DNA of 64,000 nt from Hyphomicrobium sp. (GCA_030148425.1 JASBTM010000005.1:124001-188000); one strand, 5' to 3'. Positions 42,201 through 50,848 are shown, counted from the first letter of the stretch. The notes: generated by a model not told the origin, from the sequence alone. Numbers and translations: made by a program.

Positions 42201-43556
42201 CTACGACGGAAATTCGACGCGAAGGCCGAAGCCGCCATTCATCAGCGGTCCGGCATCGAACGATCCGCTCAAGGCCGTCACGCGCTCACGTACGCCCACC
42301 AAGCCAGATCCGACATATGGCGAGCGCCTGACTTCAGGCTGCGTGCCTTTGCCGTCATCTACGATGGCCAGCGCAAGTTTTTTCAGATCACCCCGGCTAA
42401 GCTGATCGAGAGTTACTCTCACATTCTGTGCATTCGCATGCTTGGCCGCATTGTTGAGCGCCTCCTGTATGATCCGGTAGACATGCGCGCTGGTTTCCGA
42501 ATTGAGATTTTCGAACTCCCCGGTCGCTTCTATCGTGTAGCGCGTGCGGCCAAGCGCCTGCTTATTGTGAGCGGCGATGAGGCCTTCAAGGCTCGGCAGC
42601 AATCCAAGGTCGTCGATTTCTTGTGGCCTCAGATGAGCAAGCGTCTTGCGCAACGAGACCATCAATTGGGAGGCCATGTCCTCCAGCTCCTTTGCCTCGA
42701 CTACGAACTCTTTGGAGCTTTGCAGCGCGGCGATACGCAAGCACGCCGCGAGCGCACTCAAGGCGGTGAGTTTTTGTGCGATTTCGTCGTGCAGTTCTCT
42801 CGCGATGTGGCGCCTCTCGAGTTCCTGTGCGTCGACGAGGCGTCGCGCGAACTCCGCGCGCTCTGACGAAGTATTCTTCAGATCGTCAGCAAGCGTGTTA
42901 AAAACTTCGCTGATCCGATTGATTTCGACCAAACGAAAACGCGGCAATCGCGTATCGAGATCGCCCTTTGCGAGGCGATTGAGCCCGCTCAATATTTCCG
43001 AAGTCGGGCGCAGGGCGCGATCGATGACGTAATATGTCATTACGCAAAGCAGCGCGGTGAGAAGCGCCGAGAATCCCAATACCGGCGCAATGGTGCGCCA
43101 AGTTTCCGTGGCGATTGCGCCCGGATTGGAAATCGCAATGACCGTTCCTTCGGCATGGCCGCGGTAGGAGACGGGCAGCGCTACTCGCGCCTCACCGCCG
43201 ATCAAATATGTGTGAGCATCGATGAACCACCGCGGCGTTGGGTTTGATACGTCCTCGAAGCCGGAACAGCTCGATCTCCAGACTGACCCGTCGGTTCTAA
43301 GCAGTTGAACGCATTGTCCTGGCTGCAGGGCATAGCTCGTCACCAGATCCCAATCCGGAAACCGCTTCGGGATATCGAGCATCGTGTCGATGCGCAGAAG
43401 TTGCAGATTAAGCTGCCGGCTTACGGAATTCGACAATTCGGCATTCTGGTGAGCGGCGATGCTCGACACGCGATAGATCGCGATAAGAGAGCCCGCAAAA
43501 AGGCAAACCACGGCGACGAGCGTGATCCTGGAAACGAGAAGCCACTTCAGGTTCAT
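42201..43556 (-). CDS. Sensor histidine kinase, NarX/UhpB (HisKA_3) type
   Basis: A 451 aa inner-membrane kinase. TM1 (about 9-28) and TM2 (about 163-185, FSALLTALLCVMTYYVID) enclose a periplasmic sensor domain of about 130 residues; a HAMP segment leads to the HisKA_3 box RRHIARELHDEIAQKLTAL (phospho-His) and the HATPase blocks RIIQEALNNAAKHAN and GSGLVGVRER. Partner of the NarL-type regulator downstream. The signal is unknown. Confidence 0.9.
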   Translation of the reverse strand: MNLKWLLVSRITLVAVVCLFAGSLIAIYRVSSIAAHQNAELSNSVSRQLNLQLLRIDTMLDIPKRFPDWDLVTSYALQPGQCVQLLRTDGSVWRSSCSGFEDVSNPTPRWFIDAHTYLIGGEARVALPVSYRGHAEGTVIAISNPGAIATETWRTIAPVLGFSALLTALLCVMTYYVIDRALRPTSEILSGLNRLAKGDLDTRLPRFRLVEINRISEVFNTLADDLKNTSSERAEFARRLVDAQELERRHIARELHDEIAQKLTALSALAACLRIAALQSSKEFVVEAKELEDMASQLMVSLRKTLAHLRPQEIDDLGLLPSLEGLIAAHNKQALGRTRYTIEATGEFENLNSETSAHVYRIIQEALNNAAKHANAQNVRVTLDQLSRGDLKKLALAIVDDGKGTQPEVRRSPYVGSGLVGVRERVTALSGSFDAGPLMNGGFGLRVEFPS

Positions 43557-43764
43557 TTCAAGCTCCCGCGGGATCGATCCTAACGTCCACGAAATTATCC
43601 GTCCGAGATCCCGATGTGAAGCTGAGCCACGCTTCGTCAGGAAAATTGCCCGGCTATTCCCAGGCGTTTCACCGTAGTCGGAACCCGGCCGCTGACCGAT
43701 GCTTCACCAGCGCGGCGAGCCGCGTGGACCGCACCGACAGATAAAAATACGACGGAGGAAACGC

Positions 43765-44220
43765 GTGACCGCAGCAAAATTTGACGAGAGCAATATCGCG
43801 TGGCGCCAGCTCGAGGGTTTCGATGACCTCTGGTTCTACGTTTATGGCGTCGATCGCGAAAAGGGCATCGTCGATGCCATCTTCAAATTCGCTGCAAACA
43901 GCAAAGTGATGCTGCACCAGCACAAGACGCCCTACGTCACGCTCGTTCTGCAAGGCGAACTCAGATTTTATCGAACAAACGGCGAGATGAAGGAAGTGCG
44001 GCCGGTTGGAAGTTATGTCGTCGGCATCCCCAATGGCGAACCGCATCTTGAGGGTGGAGGCAACGAAGACGCCATCGTCTTCTTCAGCTTCCGCAAGGCC
44101 GAGGACGTGCTGTTCGTCTTTCTCAATGAAAAGATGGAGCCGGTGCTCCCTCTCGGGATTGGTGATTTCGAGGAGCAACTCGCCGCGCAAGGCTTGCCCA
44201 AATGGCAGAAGGCCGCATAG
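43765..44220 (+). CDS. Cupin-domain protein
   Basis: A 151 aa cytosolic protein read from a GTG with a perfect GGAGG at spacing 6. It contains a single cupin barrel: HQHKTPYVTLVLQGELRFY (motif 1, with the metal-binding His pair) and GSYVVGIPNGEPHLEGGG (motif 2). Length fits a small cupin of unassigned role, perhaps an enzyme or ligand sensor. Followed by an 11-bp hairpin. Confidence 0.8.
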   Translation: MTAAKFDESNIAWRQLEGFDDLWFYVYGVDREKGIVDAIFKFAANSKVMLHQHKTPYVTLVLQGELRFYRTNGEMKEVRPVGSYVVGIPNGEPHLEGGGNEDAIVFFSFRKAEDVLFVFLNEKMEPVLPLGIGDFEEQLAAQGLPKWQKAA

Positions 44221-44230
44221 TTGCGATGCT

Positions 44231-44258
44231 CGACGCAAGCCTATGTCGGCTTGCGTCG
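44231..44258 (+). terminator. Terminator-like hairpin after the cupin gene
   Basis: Perfect 11-bp stem CGACGCAAGCC/GGCTTGCGTCG, loop of 6, 10 bases after the stop; no T run follows. Confidence 0.5.
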
Positions 44259-44326
44259 CTTCATATGGGAACGGCGCCGGCCCGAGACTGTTGGAAGGAC
44301 ATCTTCAACAGAACGGGAGATATCCC

Positions 44327-44740
44327 ATGAAGAGAATAATTGCGCTGACCGCTGCAAGCGTTCTGTTCGGAACGAGTGCAGCGTTCGCGGCCGGGGTTAG
44401 CGGCGGCGGCTCGGCGGGAGGAACTGGAGCAAGTCCCGGAGCCGGATCGAGCACCGGCTCGGACTCGTCCACTTCAGGGACGATGAATTCAAATCCCAGC
44501 ACGACGACGCCAGGACTGAACGACAGCGGCTCGAGTTCTTCGGGAACGAGCACCGGCATGTCGGGCAGCGGCAACGACACCAACGGCACGATGCCGGAAT
44601 CTGGAACAGCGCCTGGCGCTTCCAGCACACTGCCCGGCAACGGATCGATGACGACTGGACCTAGTTCGGGCCAGACATCGCCCCCAGAATACCAGTCGCC
44701 TTCGGCGCAACCGCAGCAGGGCAGCGGTACATCACAATAA
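44327..44740 (+). CDS. Exported low-complexity Ser/Gly/Thr-rich protein
   Basis: A 137 aa exported protein with GGGAGAT site. Signal peptide to about residue 23 (LFGTSAAFA). The mature part is Ser, Gly, Thr, Asn and Pro in irregular repeats (GTSTGMSGSGNDTNG), without cysteine. Same architecture as the 5605 product. Function unknown. Confidence 0.7.
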   Translation: MKRIIALTAASVLFGTSAAFAAGVSGGGSAGGTGASPGAGSSTGSDSSTSGTMNSNPSTTTPGLNDSGSSSSGTSTGMSGSGNDTNGTMPESGTAPGASSTLPGNGSMTTGPSSGQTSPPEYQSPSAQPQQGSGTSQ

Positions 44741-44929
44741 TAAAATAAAGCCCGCCGCGTGGACGCCCGCGTCCGCGAGGATTGTCTGCCCGACATGGCA
44801 GCTCTTTCCTCGCGGGCGCGGGCGTTTCAAAAGGACGCGCGGTATTGCGAATAGGACGGCTGGCGCGAGCGGGCGATCGCGGCCATGATCCGCGGACCAT
44901 TTTATCAGCGACTGCAAGAAGCGCGGGAC

Positions 44930-45802
44930 ATGACAGAAACATCCGATTACACGCCGCCCAAGGTCTGGACGTGGGAAGCCCCGAGCGGCGGTCAATTTGC
45001 CAACATCAATCGCCCAACGGCCGGGCCGACACATGACAAGGAACTTCCTGTCGGCAAGCATCCGCTGCAGCTTTACTCGCTAGCGACACCGAACGGCCAG
45101 AAGGTCACGATCATGCTCGAAGAGCTTTTGGCGCTCGGACACGCCGGAGCCGAGTATGACGCGTGGCTGATCAATATCGGCAAAGGCGATCAATTCGGGA
45201 GCGGCTTCGTCGAGGTCAATCCGAACTCCAAAATCCCAGCGCTGATGGATCACAGCGACGGCACGCCAACACGCGTTTTCGAATCCGGCGCTATTCTACT
45301 TTACCTGGCCAACAAGTTCGGCGCTCTTTTGCCGACCGATGCCGCAAAGCGAACTGAGACGCTGAACTGGCTCTTCTGGCAAATGGGCAGCGCACCTTAT
45401 GTCGGAGGCGGCTTCGGCCATTTCTATACCTATGCCCCTGTAAAGATCGAATACGCAATCAACCGCTTTACGATGGAAACGAAGCGGCAGCTCGACGTTC
45501 TCGATCGTCACCTTGCGAGCCGCGCGTACATGGCGGGAGACGACTATTCCATCGCCGATATCGCCATATATCCGTGGTACGGCAATCTCGTCAGAGGCGA
45601 ACTGTACGGAGCGGCCGAGTTCCTGCAGGCCCAGGACTATAAGAATGTCGTCCGCTGGGCGAACGCCATCGCCGAGCGTCGCGCCGTCAAGCGCGGGCGC
45701 ATGGTGAACCGCACGTGGGGTCCTGCGTCCGAGCAACTGCACGAACGCCACGATGCGAGCGATTTCGAAACGAAGACGCAAGACAAAATCGCTGCGCAGT
45801 GA
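44930..45802 (+). CDS. yghU: Glutathione-dependent disulfide-bond oxidoreductase, YghU type
   Basis: A 290 aa glutathione S-transferase superfamily member; E. coli YghU is 288 aa. The N-terminal thioredoxin-like domain follows a 45-residue extension (VWTWEAPSGGQFANINRP, characteristic of YghU) with LYSLATPNGQKVTIMLEE, NPNSKIPALMDH and RVFESGAILLYLA; the C-terminal helical domain has YSIADIAIYPW. It reduces disulfides with glutathione in the cytosol. The start matches the family N-terminus. Confidence 0.9.
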   Translation: MTETSDYTPPKVWTWEAPSGGQFANINRPTAGPTHDKELPVGKHPLQLYSLATPNGQKVTIMLEELLALGHAGAEYDAWLINIGKGDQFGSGFVEVNPNSKIPALMDHSDGTPTRVFESGAILLYLANKFGALLPTDAAKRTETLNWLFWQMGSAPYVGGGFGHFYTYAPVKIEYAINRFTMETKRQLDVLDRHLASRAYMAGDDYSIADIAIYPWYGNLVRGELYGAAEFLQAQDYKNVVRWANAIAERRAVKRGRMVNRTWGPASEQLHERHDASDFETKTQDKIAAQ

Positions 45803-45838
45803 GATCAGCGTCGCGCAGAGACATTTGCGGTTCGGCGG

Positions 45839-46132
45839 TTAGCAGCCTCGGCTCGCCATGCACTGGCCGTAACCCGGTTCGCTGACGCCAAATTGATCGA
45901 AGCAACTGTGCCGGACATCGCGGCAGTGAATTTCATAATCGCTGCGCGGCGGAATTCCCGAATTGTTGCCGTTGTTGATGGCCGACCACGGCACGTCAAC
46001 AAATACGCCGCTGTTCCGGCCCCAGCCTCCGCGGTCGCCGCCACCTTGCCCGCCCGGACCGCGCATGTCTTCAGCGATCGCCGCCCCAGCAAAGAGCGCA
46101 CAAACGAAAAGTCCCACTCCCAGCGCCTTCAT
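45839..46132 (-). CDS. Small exported protein with Gly-rich linker and paired cysteines
   Basis: A 97 aa exported protein with signal peptide (to about residue 20, AGAAIA) and a GGAG site. A Gly/Arg-rich stretch leads to VPWSAINNGNNSG and a C-terminal segment with four cysteines (IHCRDVRHSCFDQFG and QCMASRGC). Probably periplasmic and disulfide-bonded. No family recognised. Confidence 0.65.
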   Translation of the reverse strand: MKALGVGLFVCALFAGAAIAEDMRGPGGQGGGDRGGWGRNSGVFVDVPWSAINNGNNSGIPPRSDYEIHCRDVRHSCFDQFGVSEPGYGQCMASRGC

Positions 46133-46379
46133 CCGCGTTCTCCGATCTCTCGCGTTTTCAGCGCTGAACTCTGCGCTCGGAACCTTGCTGGAGGGTGATC
46201 TCACGGAGTTATTTTCACTCCGAGGTTAGCGGACGCGGAAAGCTCGCTTCAAAAGGGAACAGCGGTAAAGAGCCTATGTGCCCAGTCTTTCCGCGAGTTT
46301 ATCGAATGCCGACCGGAGAAAAGTTGTATCTCCTGAGGTTCAAAGGGAACCACAGTCGGCACACCTCATTTATCCATAC

Positions 46380-46664
46380 ATGAGCGTGCATCTGGCCAAA
46401 GATTTTCGACTTGAATCACCCTCGCACGGCCAGCGTGGCGGCTGCGGTGACGAGGATTGGGTCGAGGTGTTCAAGGATCGCGTCGCCGAAGATCTCAAGG
46501 CGGTCTTTCAGGACAACATGGATTGGTCGACGTCCTTGCCCATCCTCAATCTCCTCAACAAGCTCCAGAAAATCGAAGATGAGCGAGGCGCTGATCCGCT
46601 GTCGAGTCCGACTCCGACACCAAAAATGGAGGAACAAACGCTCGATCCCGCGCGTTCGCCGTGA
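46380..46664 (+). CDS. Hypothetical protein
   Basis: A 94 aa frame, MSVHLAKDF... with DWVEVFKDRVAEDLKAVFQD and a Pro/Thr-rich end. No good ribosome site; codon use is acceptable. Lies 36 bases upstream of the YqjD-like trio and may be its first member. Confidence 0.4.
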   Translation: MSVHLAKDFRLESPSHGQRGGCGDEDWVEVFKDRVAEDLKAVFQDNMDWSTSLPILNLLNKLQKIEDERGADPLSSPTPTPKMEEQTLDPARSP

Positions 46665-46700
46665 ACATTCAGACATCAGTCGAACGCCTGGAGCACACTC

Positions 46701-46991
46701 ATGGCAAGCACGGAAACTTCGGAAAACGTCAGAGCCGCATCGCACGACTTGACCGATAAGGCAGTCGATGTGGGCATGCGCGCAATCGACTCCCTCGAGC
46801 GCACCGCGGCCAACGCTCAAGACATGGGCGACCGTCTCGTGTCGAAGGGCTCGGAGATTGGCGACAACGTCCAAAAAGTGGCGAAAAATTTCTCGGCCGC
46901 CGTTGATAAGTCCGTCACGGATCAGCCGCTGACAACGCTTGGGATGGCAGTTGCCGCCGGTTTCATCCTCGGCGCGATCTGGAAAGCATAA
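46701..46991 (+). CDS. DUF883/YqjD-like membrane-anchored helical protein
   Basis: A 96 aa protein with GGAG site. A long amphipathic helical part (VRAASHDLTDKAVDVGMRAID; GDNVQKVAKNFSAAVDK) ends in a short C-terminal membrane anchor (LTTLGMAVAAGFILGAIWKA), the layout of ElaB/YqjD proteins that tether ribosomes in stationary phase in E. coli. First of three packed genes. Confidence 0.75.
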   Translation: MASTETSENVRAASHDLTDKAVDVGMRAIDSLERTAANAQDMGDRLVSKGSEIGDNVQKVAKNFSAAVDKSVTDQPLTTLGMAVAAGFILGAIWKA

Positions 46992-47005
46992 CGTCGGAGA
47001 GAGCC

Positions 47006-47488
47006 GTGTTTGCAAGCCTATTCGCGAGAGCCGAAGCGAGCGTTGATAACGCAATCGGCGATCTTGGGAACCGCGTTCTGATCGCAATCCCGTTTATCGT
47101 TGCGCTCGGATTTGCGGCCGCTAGCTTTTCGCTATTGGTCAATCGTTCGTATGGGCCAGAGATCGGCAATCTCATCGTCGCAGCAGCGTTCGTCATCTTG
47201 GGAAGCATCATCGCGCTTGTGGTCAAGGTTCGACAGCAATCGATCGTCAAGCCCGACGAAGTCGAAGATATGCGAGGCGAAGAGCAGACGGCCATTCCGA
47301 AATCGATTTTCGATAATGAGCAGCTCATGGGGATCGCTTCGGCTGCAGCTTCAATCCTGCTTCCCGCGTTGCTCAGAACCGCAACGAAAAATTGGCCTTT
47401 GATCCTGGCCGTAGCGGGTGGCCTCTACGTCTTCAGCATGTCCGAAGACGGTGAGGCTGCGCCGCCGCCCTCGACGCCACAATCGTAA
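47006..47488 (+). CDS. Multi-span membrane protein of the YqjD-like operon
   Basis: A 160 aa protein from a GTG with GGAGAGAG site. Hydrophobic segments lie at about 24-45 (VLIAIPFIVALGFAAASFSLLV), 53-72 (LIVAAAFVILGSIIALVV) and near the C-terminus (WPLILAVAGGLYVFS). Resembles the phage-holin superfamily III proteins that accompany YqjD-like genes. Role unknown. Confidence 0.7.
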   Translation: MFASLFARAEASVDNAIGDLGNRVLIAIPFIVALGFAAASFSLLVNRSYGPEIGNLIVAAAFVILGSIIALVVKVRQQSIVKPDEVEDMRGEEQTAIPKSIFDNEQLMGIASAAASILLPALLRTATKNWPLILAVAGGLYVFSMSEDGEAAPPPSTPQS

Positions 47489-47505
47489 AACAGAAAGGAG
47501 AACCT

Positions 47506-47817
47506 ATGTCCTCTTCTCGCGAGATAGAACCATCCGGCGAGGGCAATGCCCTATTGAATCGCCCAGCCGTCGCGTTGCTCACTGCGGGTGCTATCGGCTT
47601 TGCCGTCGGCGCCGTAATCTGGCAATACCGCCGAACCCATCCAGAAAAATTCGGATCGTTTGACCGCGCCGTCGACATGGCGCGATCCGGCACCGTCGAT
47701 ACAGTGCAGAAACTCCGCAGACGCCTTCGGGATGAAGGCTATTCGCCATCTCAGATCGAAGGCCGGGCCAAACGGTTTCTTTCAAACGTCATCGACAGCG
47801 CGCAACGACGCTTCTAG
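47506..47817 (+). CDS. Membrane-anchored protein of the YqjD-like operon
   Basis: A 103 aa protein with an excellent AAGGAGA site. One hydrophobic segment at about 22-41 (VALLTAGAIGFAVGAVIWQY), then a basic helical domain KLRRRLRDEGYSPSQIEG shared in motif with the 39782 product. Its stop overlaps the convergent alkB-like gene end by four bases. Confidence 0.7.
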   Translation: MSSSREIEPSGEGNALLNRPAVALLTAGAIGFAVGAVIWQYRRTHPEKFGSFDRAVDMARSGTVDTVQKLRRRLRDEGYSPSQIEGRAKRFLSNVIDSAQRRF

Positions 47818-48428
47818 TTCGCGGCGTCCGCCATTGTCGCCCTCGCTTTTCCCTTGTCCGACAAAGTCCGAAAGGTAATCGACCATCGCGGCGTCTCGAG
47901 CGCCGCGATGCTGTGCTCCCAGTCCTGTCGCGCCTCGCCGGAGAGCATATAAATAGACCGTGGAACGAGCCGCACGGTTGCGCGCTCAAACCCTTTTTCC
48001 AACCGCCGTCTGAAACGCATCGGCGCGAGCGAGCCAAGCGATATACCGATCACATGCTCGAAGACGGGCCGATCTCGATGCCAGCCGATCCCGGCGCCGA
48101 CGTCATATCGGATCAATAACATCTGCTCCAACACGCTGGCGGGTAATCCCGCAAACGCGGCCGCGCGTTCGCGAAAAGGCAAGAACTCCTCCGGCATCGG
48201 CTCTGCCCGCCCGAAGCTGCCGCTGGCGAAATCATAGCTCCAGCCAAACGTCGCCGTGAGGCGCTTTCCCAGCCAGCCTTGAAAACGGAATGGAGCGAGA
48301 TCGCGAGCATTGATCCGCTCGATCAGGGCCGCCTCATCACTCTGGGAAAGAAAATCGTCGCGGTAGCGAAGGCCCGGCAGCACGGCGTGTCCGAATAAAT
48401 CTGCCCTTACGTCCAACTCGGATGACAT
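47814..48428 (-). CDS. AlkB-like 2-oxoglutarate/Fe(II) dioxygenase
   Basis: About 204 aa from the ATG at 48428 (no clear ribosome site; upstream in-frame ATGs at 48458 and 48485 are possible). AlkB family marks are the GWHRDRPVF iron ligands (HxD), the distal ligand and 2-oxoglutarate region (MLSGEARQDWEHSIAALETPRWSITFR, seen as SGEARQDWEHSI and RWSITFR). It probably removes alkyl lesions from nucleic acids oxidatively. The first 90 codons of the longer open frame are not family-like. Confidence 0.82.
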   Translation of the reverse strand: MSSELDVRADLFGHAVLPGLRYRDDFLSQSDEAALIERINARDLAPFRFQGWLGKRLTATFGWSYDFASGSFGRAEPMPEEFLPFRERAAAFAGLPASVLEQMLLIRYDVGAGIGWHRDRPVFEHVIGISLGSLAPMRFRRRLEKGFERATVRLVPRSIYMLSGEARQDWEHSIAALETPRWSITFRTLSDKGKARATMADAAN

Positions 48429-48490
48429 GCGAGCAAGCTGGGCACAGATGGGCGGCATTTCAAGGTAACGCGCGCCATCTCCCATAAAGG

Positions 48491-48520
48491 AACACCCCGG
48501 CAGGGGGGAGCCGGGGTGTT
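48491..48520 (-). terminator. Strong GC-rich hairpin
   Basis: Perfect 11-bp AACACCCCGGC/GCCGGGGTGTT stem; on the minus strand it is followed by CCTTTATG, suggesting a terminator or attenuator just before the alkB-like gene. Confidence 0.5.
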
Positions 48521-48693
48521 CGGGAAAGCCACGACAGACGGGATGGCGCGGGGGGAAGCGCCTCTGGGCCGTGGCATCTGCGAGGACGCGTGAGACAGGC
48601 TTACGGTTCCCAGGCGGAGCGAAATTTCGAGAAAAAAGAAAGCTATGGGGGTCGGCGAGACGAGCATGCACAGGAGCGGCTCTGCGCTTCCCG

Positions 48694-48736
48694 AAAAAAA
48701 GGGACACCCCGACGAGCGAGGGCTGCTGCCGGGGTG
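48694..48736 (-). terminator. Rho-independent terminator of the 48863 gene
   Basis: On the minus strand CACCCCG ... CGGGGTG (7-bp, 18-base loop region) is followed by TCCCTTTTTTT. Confidence 0.65.
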
Positions 48737-48862
48737 CAAGATCTCGCCAAGATTTGCCAATGATGGGAGACGGTCACAGAGTTGCAGTGGCCGCCGATTC
48801 GAACAAGCACCAGGCCTGAGTTATCAACACTCTCGATACATCCCAATGCCGCGACAGGGTAA

Positions 48863-49144
48863 CTACGGCCAAACCAGCTGCTGCTTGTTTTCGATAATAT
48901 CCGTCAGCCGATCGACGACGTCCCTGTGGTATTCGGCAGATGCATGAATCTCGCGGAGCATGTCGGCCTTGGTCGTCTCAGTGCGGGAACTCACGCGGAC
49001 GATCATGGCTTCGATCGCGAGGAGATCGACAAGCTCGCTATGACAGCGCACCGCATCCTCGACGGTGTAGGCGTCGATTGCGCGCTGATAAGTGCTGTTG
49101 ATGGCCTGCTGCGTAAGCTCGTGGCCGGTCGGACGTAAAGCCAT
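48863..49144 (-). CDS. Hypothetical protein, paralogue of the 34355 gene
   Basis: A 93 aa helical protein from ATG 49144 with GGGG seven bases upstream. It contains AIDAYTVEDAVRCHSELVD and HRDVVDRLTDIIENKQQLVWP, which line up with the C-terminal domain of the 34355 product. No family recognised. Confidence 0.7.
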   Translation of the reverse strand: MALRPTGHELTQQAINSTYQRAIDAYTVEDAVRCHSELVDLLAIEAMIVRVSSRTETTKADMLREIHASAEYHRDVVDRLTDIIENKQQLVWP

Positions 49145-49226
49145 GCGATGCCCCCAGATACAATTCGGTGTACGCATGAAGAGCGAAATGGTTTCGCGTC
49201 GCCGCAGATTTTTTTGATTATTTCGA

Positions 49227-49445
49227 CTAAGCCGCTTCGGCCTGGCCCGCCGTTTCCTTGTCGTCAAATATGGCCCGCATGAGCTTATCGCCGTCGCGCT
49301 CCCCGGCCGCGGCAGCGTTGAACAGCCGCCGCACCATCACCGGAACGGTGATATTGAGATCCCGTTCGGCCGCTTCGCGCACGGCCCGGTCCAGGACGGC
49401 ATAAAAGCCGGACAGCTCAGCTGCAGAATACCCATGCGTTCTCAT
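49227..49445 (-). CDS. Small hypothetical protein
   Basis: A 72 aa protein from ATG 49445 (GAGGGA site). Begins MRTHGYSAAELSGFYAVLDR and contains LNITVPVMVRRLFNAAAAGE, a helical pattern found in many small Hyphomicrobiales proteins. Function unknown. Lies 82 bases upstream of the 48863 gene on the same strand. Confidence 0.65.
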   Translation of the reverse strand: MRTHGYSAAELSGFYAVLDRAVREAAERDLNITVPVMVRRLFNAAAAGERDGDKLMRAIFDDKETAGQAEAA

Positions 49446-49603
49446 GAAACGTCCCTCGACGTGTGGACGCCCCCGCCCACGCCAATGGAACTCCATATTC
49501 ACGGCGGCAGTTCCCAGCGCCCCGCCGCCAATATTTTTTCGTTCGCACGACGAAATTCATTTTTCCTTAAGGTAACGCGATCCGCCGCCGCGGCGGCGGC
49601 TGG

Positions 49604-50848
49604 CTAGCCTATCATTCCGACGACCGCTCCGCTCATCAGCGTCGCGAGCGTGCCGGATATGATCGAGCGCTGACCGAGACTGATGATCTCGGGCCGCCTC
49701 TCGGGGGCCATGGCGCTCATGCCGCCGACGAGAATTCCGAGGCTGCCGAAATTTGCAAATCCGCAGAGGGCATAGGTCATCATGAGGCGCGAATGCGGTG
49801 AAAGCGCGTCCGCTGGAAGTTGCGAGAGATTGATATAGGCAACGAATTCGTTGAGGGCTGTCTTCGTGCCCATCAGCAGCGAAGCCGTCCAAAGCTCCTC
49901 TTGCGGAATTCCGATCAACCACAACAGCGGCCAGAACACGTAGGCGAAGATCTGTTGCAGCGTGACCGGATCCCCCTGATGGGGCAATGCTCCGAGGCCG
50001 ATATTGACAAGGGTCACCAGCGCAACGAGCACGATCAGCATGGCGATGATCGTCGCGACGATGCCGATGCCGTCGATGGTGCCGCGCACGATCGCTTCCA
50101 TGCTGCTTTGGGGCGCATCGGGAAGCGACAGCTCCGCCGTCCCATTGGGGTCCGGCGCGAATGGGACCATAAGCGCCGCAATGGCAAAGGCCGCCGGCGT
50201 GCTGATCACCGACGCGATCAGGATATGCCCCAACGAGTCCGGTATCACCGCGCCCAGTAGTCCCGCGTAGATGACCATCATCGTGCCCGCGATCCCGGCC
50301 ATGCCGCAGCTCATCAACGCGAAAAGCTCGCCGCGCGACATCGTCTTGAGATACGGGCGCACCAGGAGCGGCGCTTCCACCATTCCAACGAAAATATGCA
50401 CCGCCCCGCCGAGAGCGAGTGCGCCGCCGATCCCAAGCGTCCGGCGCAAAACAAAGGCCAGCGCGCCGACGATACGCTGAAGTATTCCCCAATAAAGGAG
50501 CAACGACGCGAGCGCGCTGATCACGAGGACGAGCGGAAACGCGCGAAAGGCCAGAACGAAGCTCGCTTCCGGATGCGCCTCCACAAACGGCGACGGACCG
50601 CTGCCGAGATAGCCGAAGACGAGCGCCGTTCCTGCATCGGTGGCCTTCTGGAGCGCGGTGACGCCATCGTTCAAAAGGAGAAATATCTTCGTCGCGGGTG
50701 GAAACTTGATGCACAGGAGCGCCAGCGCGATCTGCAGTGCGACGCCCGCAACGACGACGCGGAACGGAATGCGCCAGCGGTCTTCGCTTAGAAGCCAGGC
50801 GATGAAAAGCAGGCCCGCAAGGCCAATGACACCGTGCACGACATTCAT
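49604..50848 (-). CDS. nupC: Concentrative nucleoside transporter, NupC family
   Basis: A 414 aa inner-membrane cation-coupled nucleoside importer of the CNT family. It has an N-terminal helix pair, the Nucleos_tra2 core (GILQRIVGALAFVLRRTLGIGG; GMVEAPLLVRPYLKTMSRGELFALM, seen in part) and the C-terminal gate (TALNEFVAYINLSQLP; ALCGFANFGSLGILVGG) with the conserved NEFVAY nucleoside-binding motif. GGGGGATC precedes the start. Follows apbE by 108 bases on the same strand; may or may not share its transcript. Confidence 0.93.
   Translation of the reverse strand: MNVVHGVIGLAGLLFIAWLLSEDRWRIPFRVVVAGVALQIALALLCIKFPPATKIFLLLNDGVTALQKATDAGTALVFGYLGSGPSPFVEAHPEASFVLAFRAFPLVLVISALASLLLYWGILQRIVGALAFVLRRTLGIGGALALGGAVHIFVGMVEAPLLVRPYLKTMSRGELFALMSCGMAGIAGTMMVIYAGLLGAVIPDSLGHILIASVISTPAAFAIAALMVPFAPDPNGTAELSLPDAPQSSMEAIVRGTIDGIGIVATIIAMLIVLVALVTLVNIGLGALPHQGDPVTLQQIFAYVFWPLLWLIGIPQEELWTASLLMGTKTALNEFVAYINLSQLPADALSPHSRLMMTYALCGFANFGSLGILVGGMSAMAPERRPEIISLGQRSIISGTLATLMSGAVVGMIG

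Larger units (their letters stand above)
48429..48862. other. Hairpin-rich intergenic region, candidate small RNA or leader
   Basis: About 430 bases with no convincing gene. It contains AACACCCCGGC-N8-GCCGGGGTGTT (48491-48520), the outer stem GCCACG/CGTGGC (48528-48575) around GGCGC-GGGGGGAA-GCGCC (48545-48562), and a minus-strand terminator (48694-48736). These could form a structured leader of the alkB-like gene or a small RNA read leftwards. Confidence 0.4.

Noticed and set aside
46416-47087. Minus-strand frame of 223 codons opposite the YqjD-like gene
   Set aside because: The plus-strand genes have strong ribosome sites and a membrane anchor; this frame has none.
49557-50714. Minus-strand frame of 385 codons overlapping nupC
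   Set aside because: Same strand, other frame of nupC; Arg/Gly-rich composition and no hydrophobic segments, whereas nupC has family motifs.
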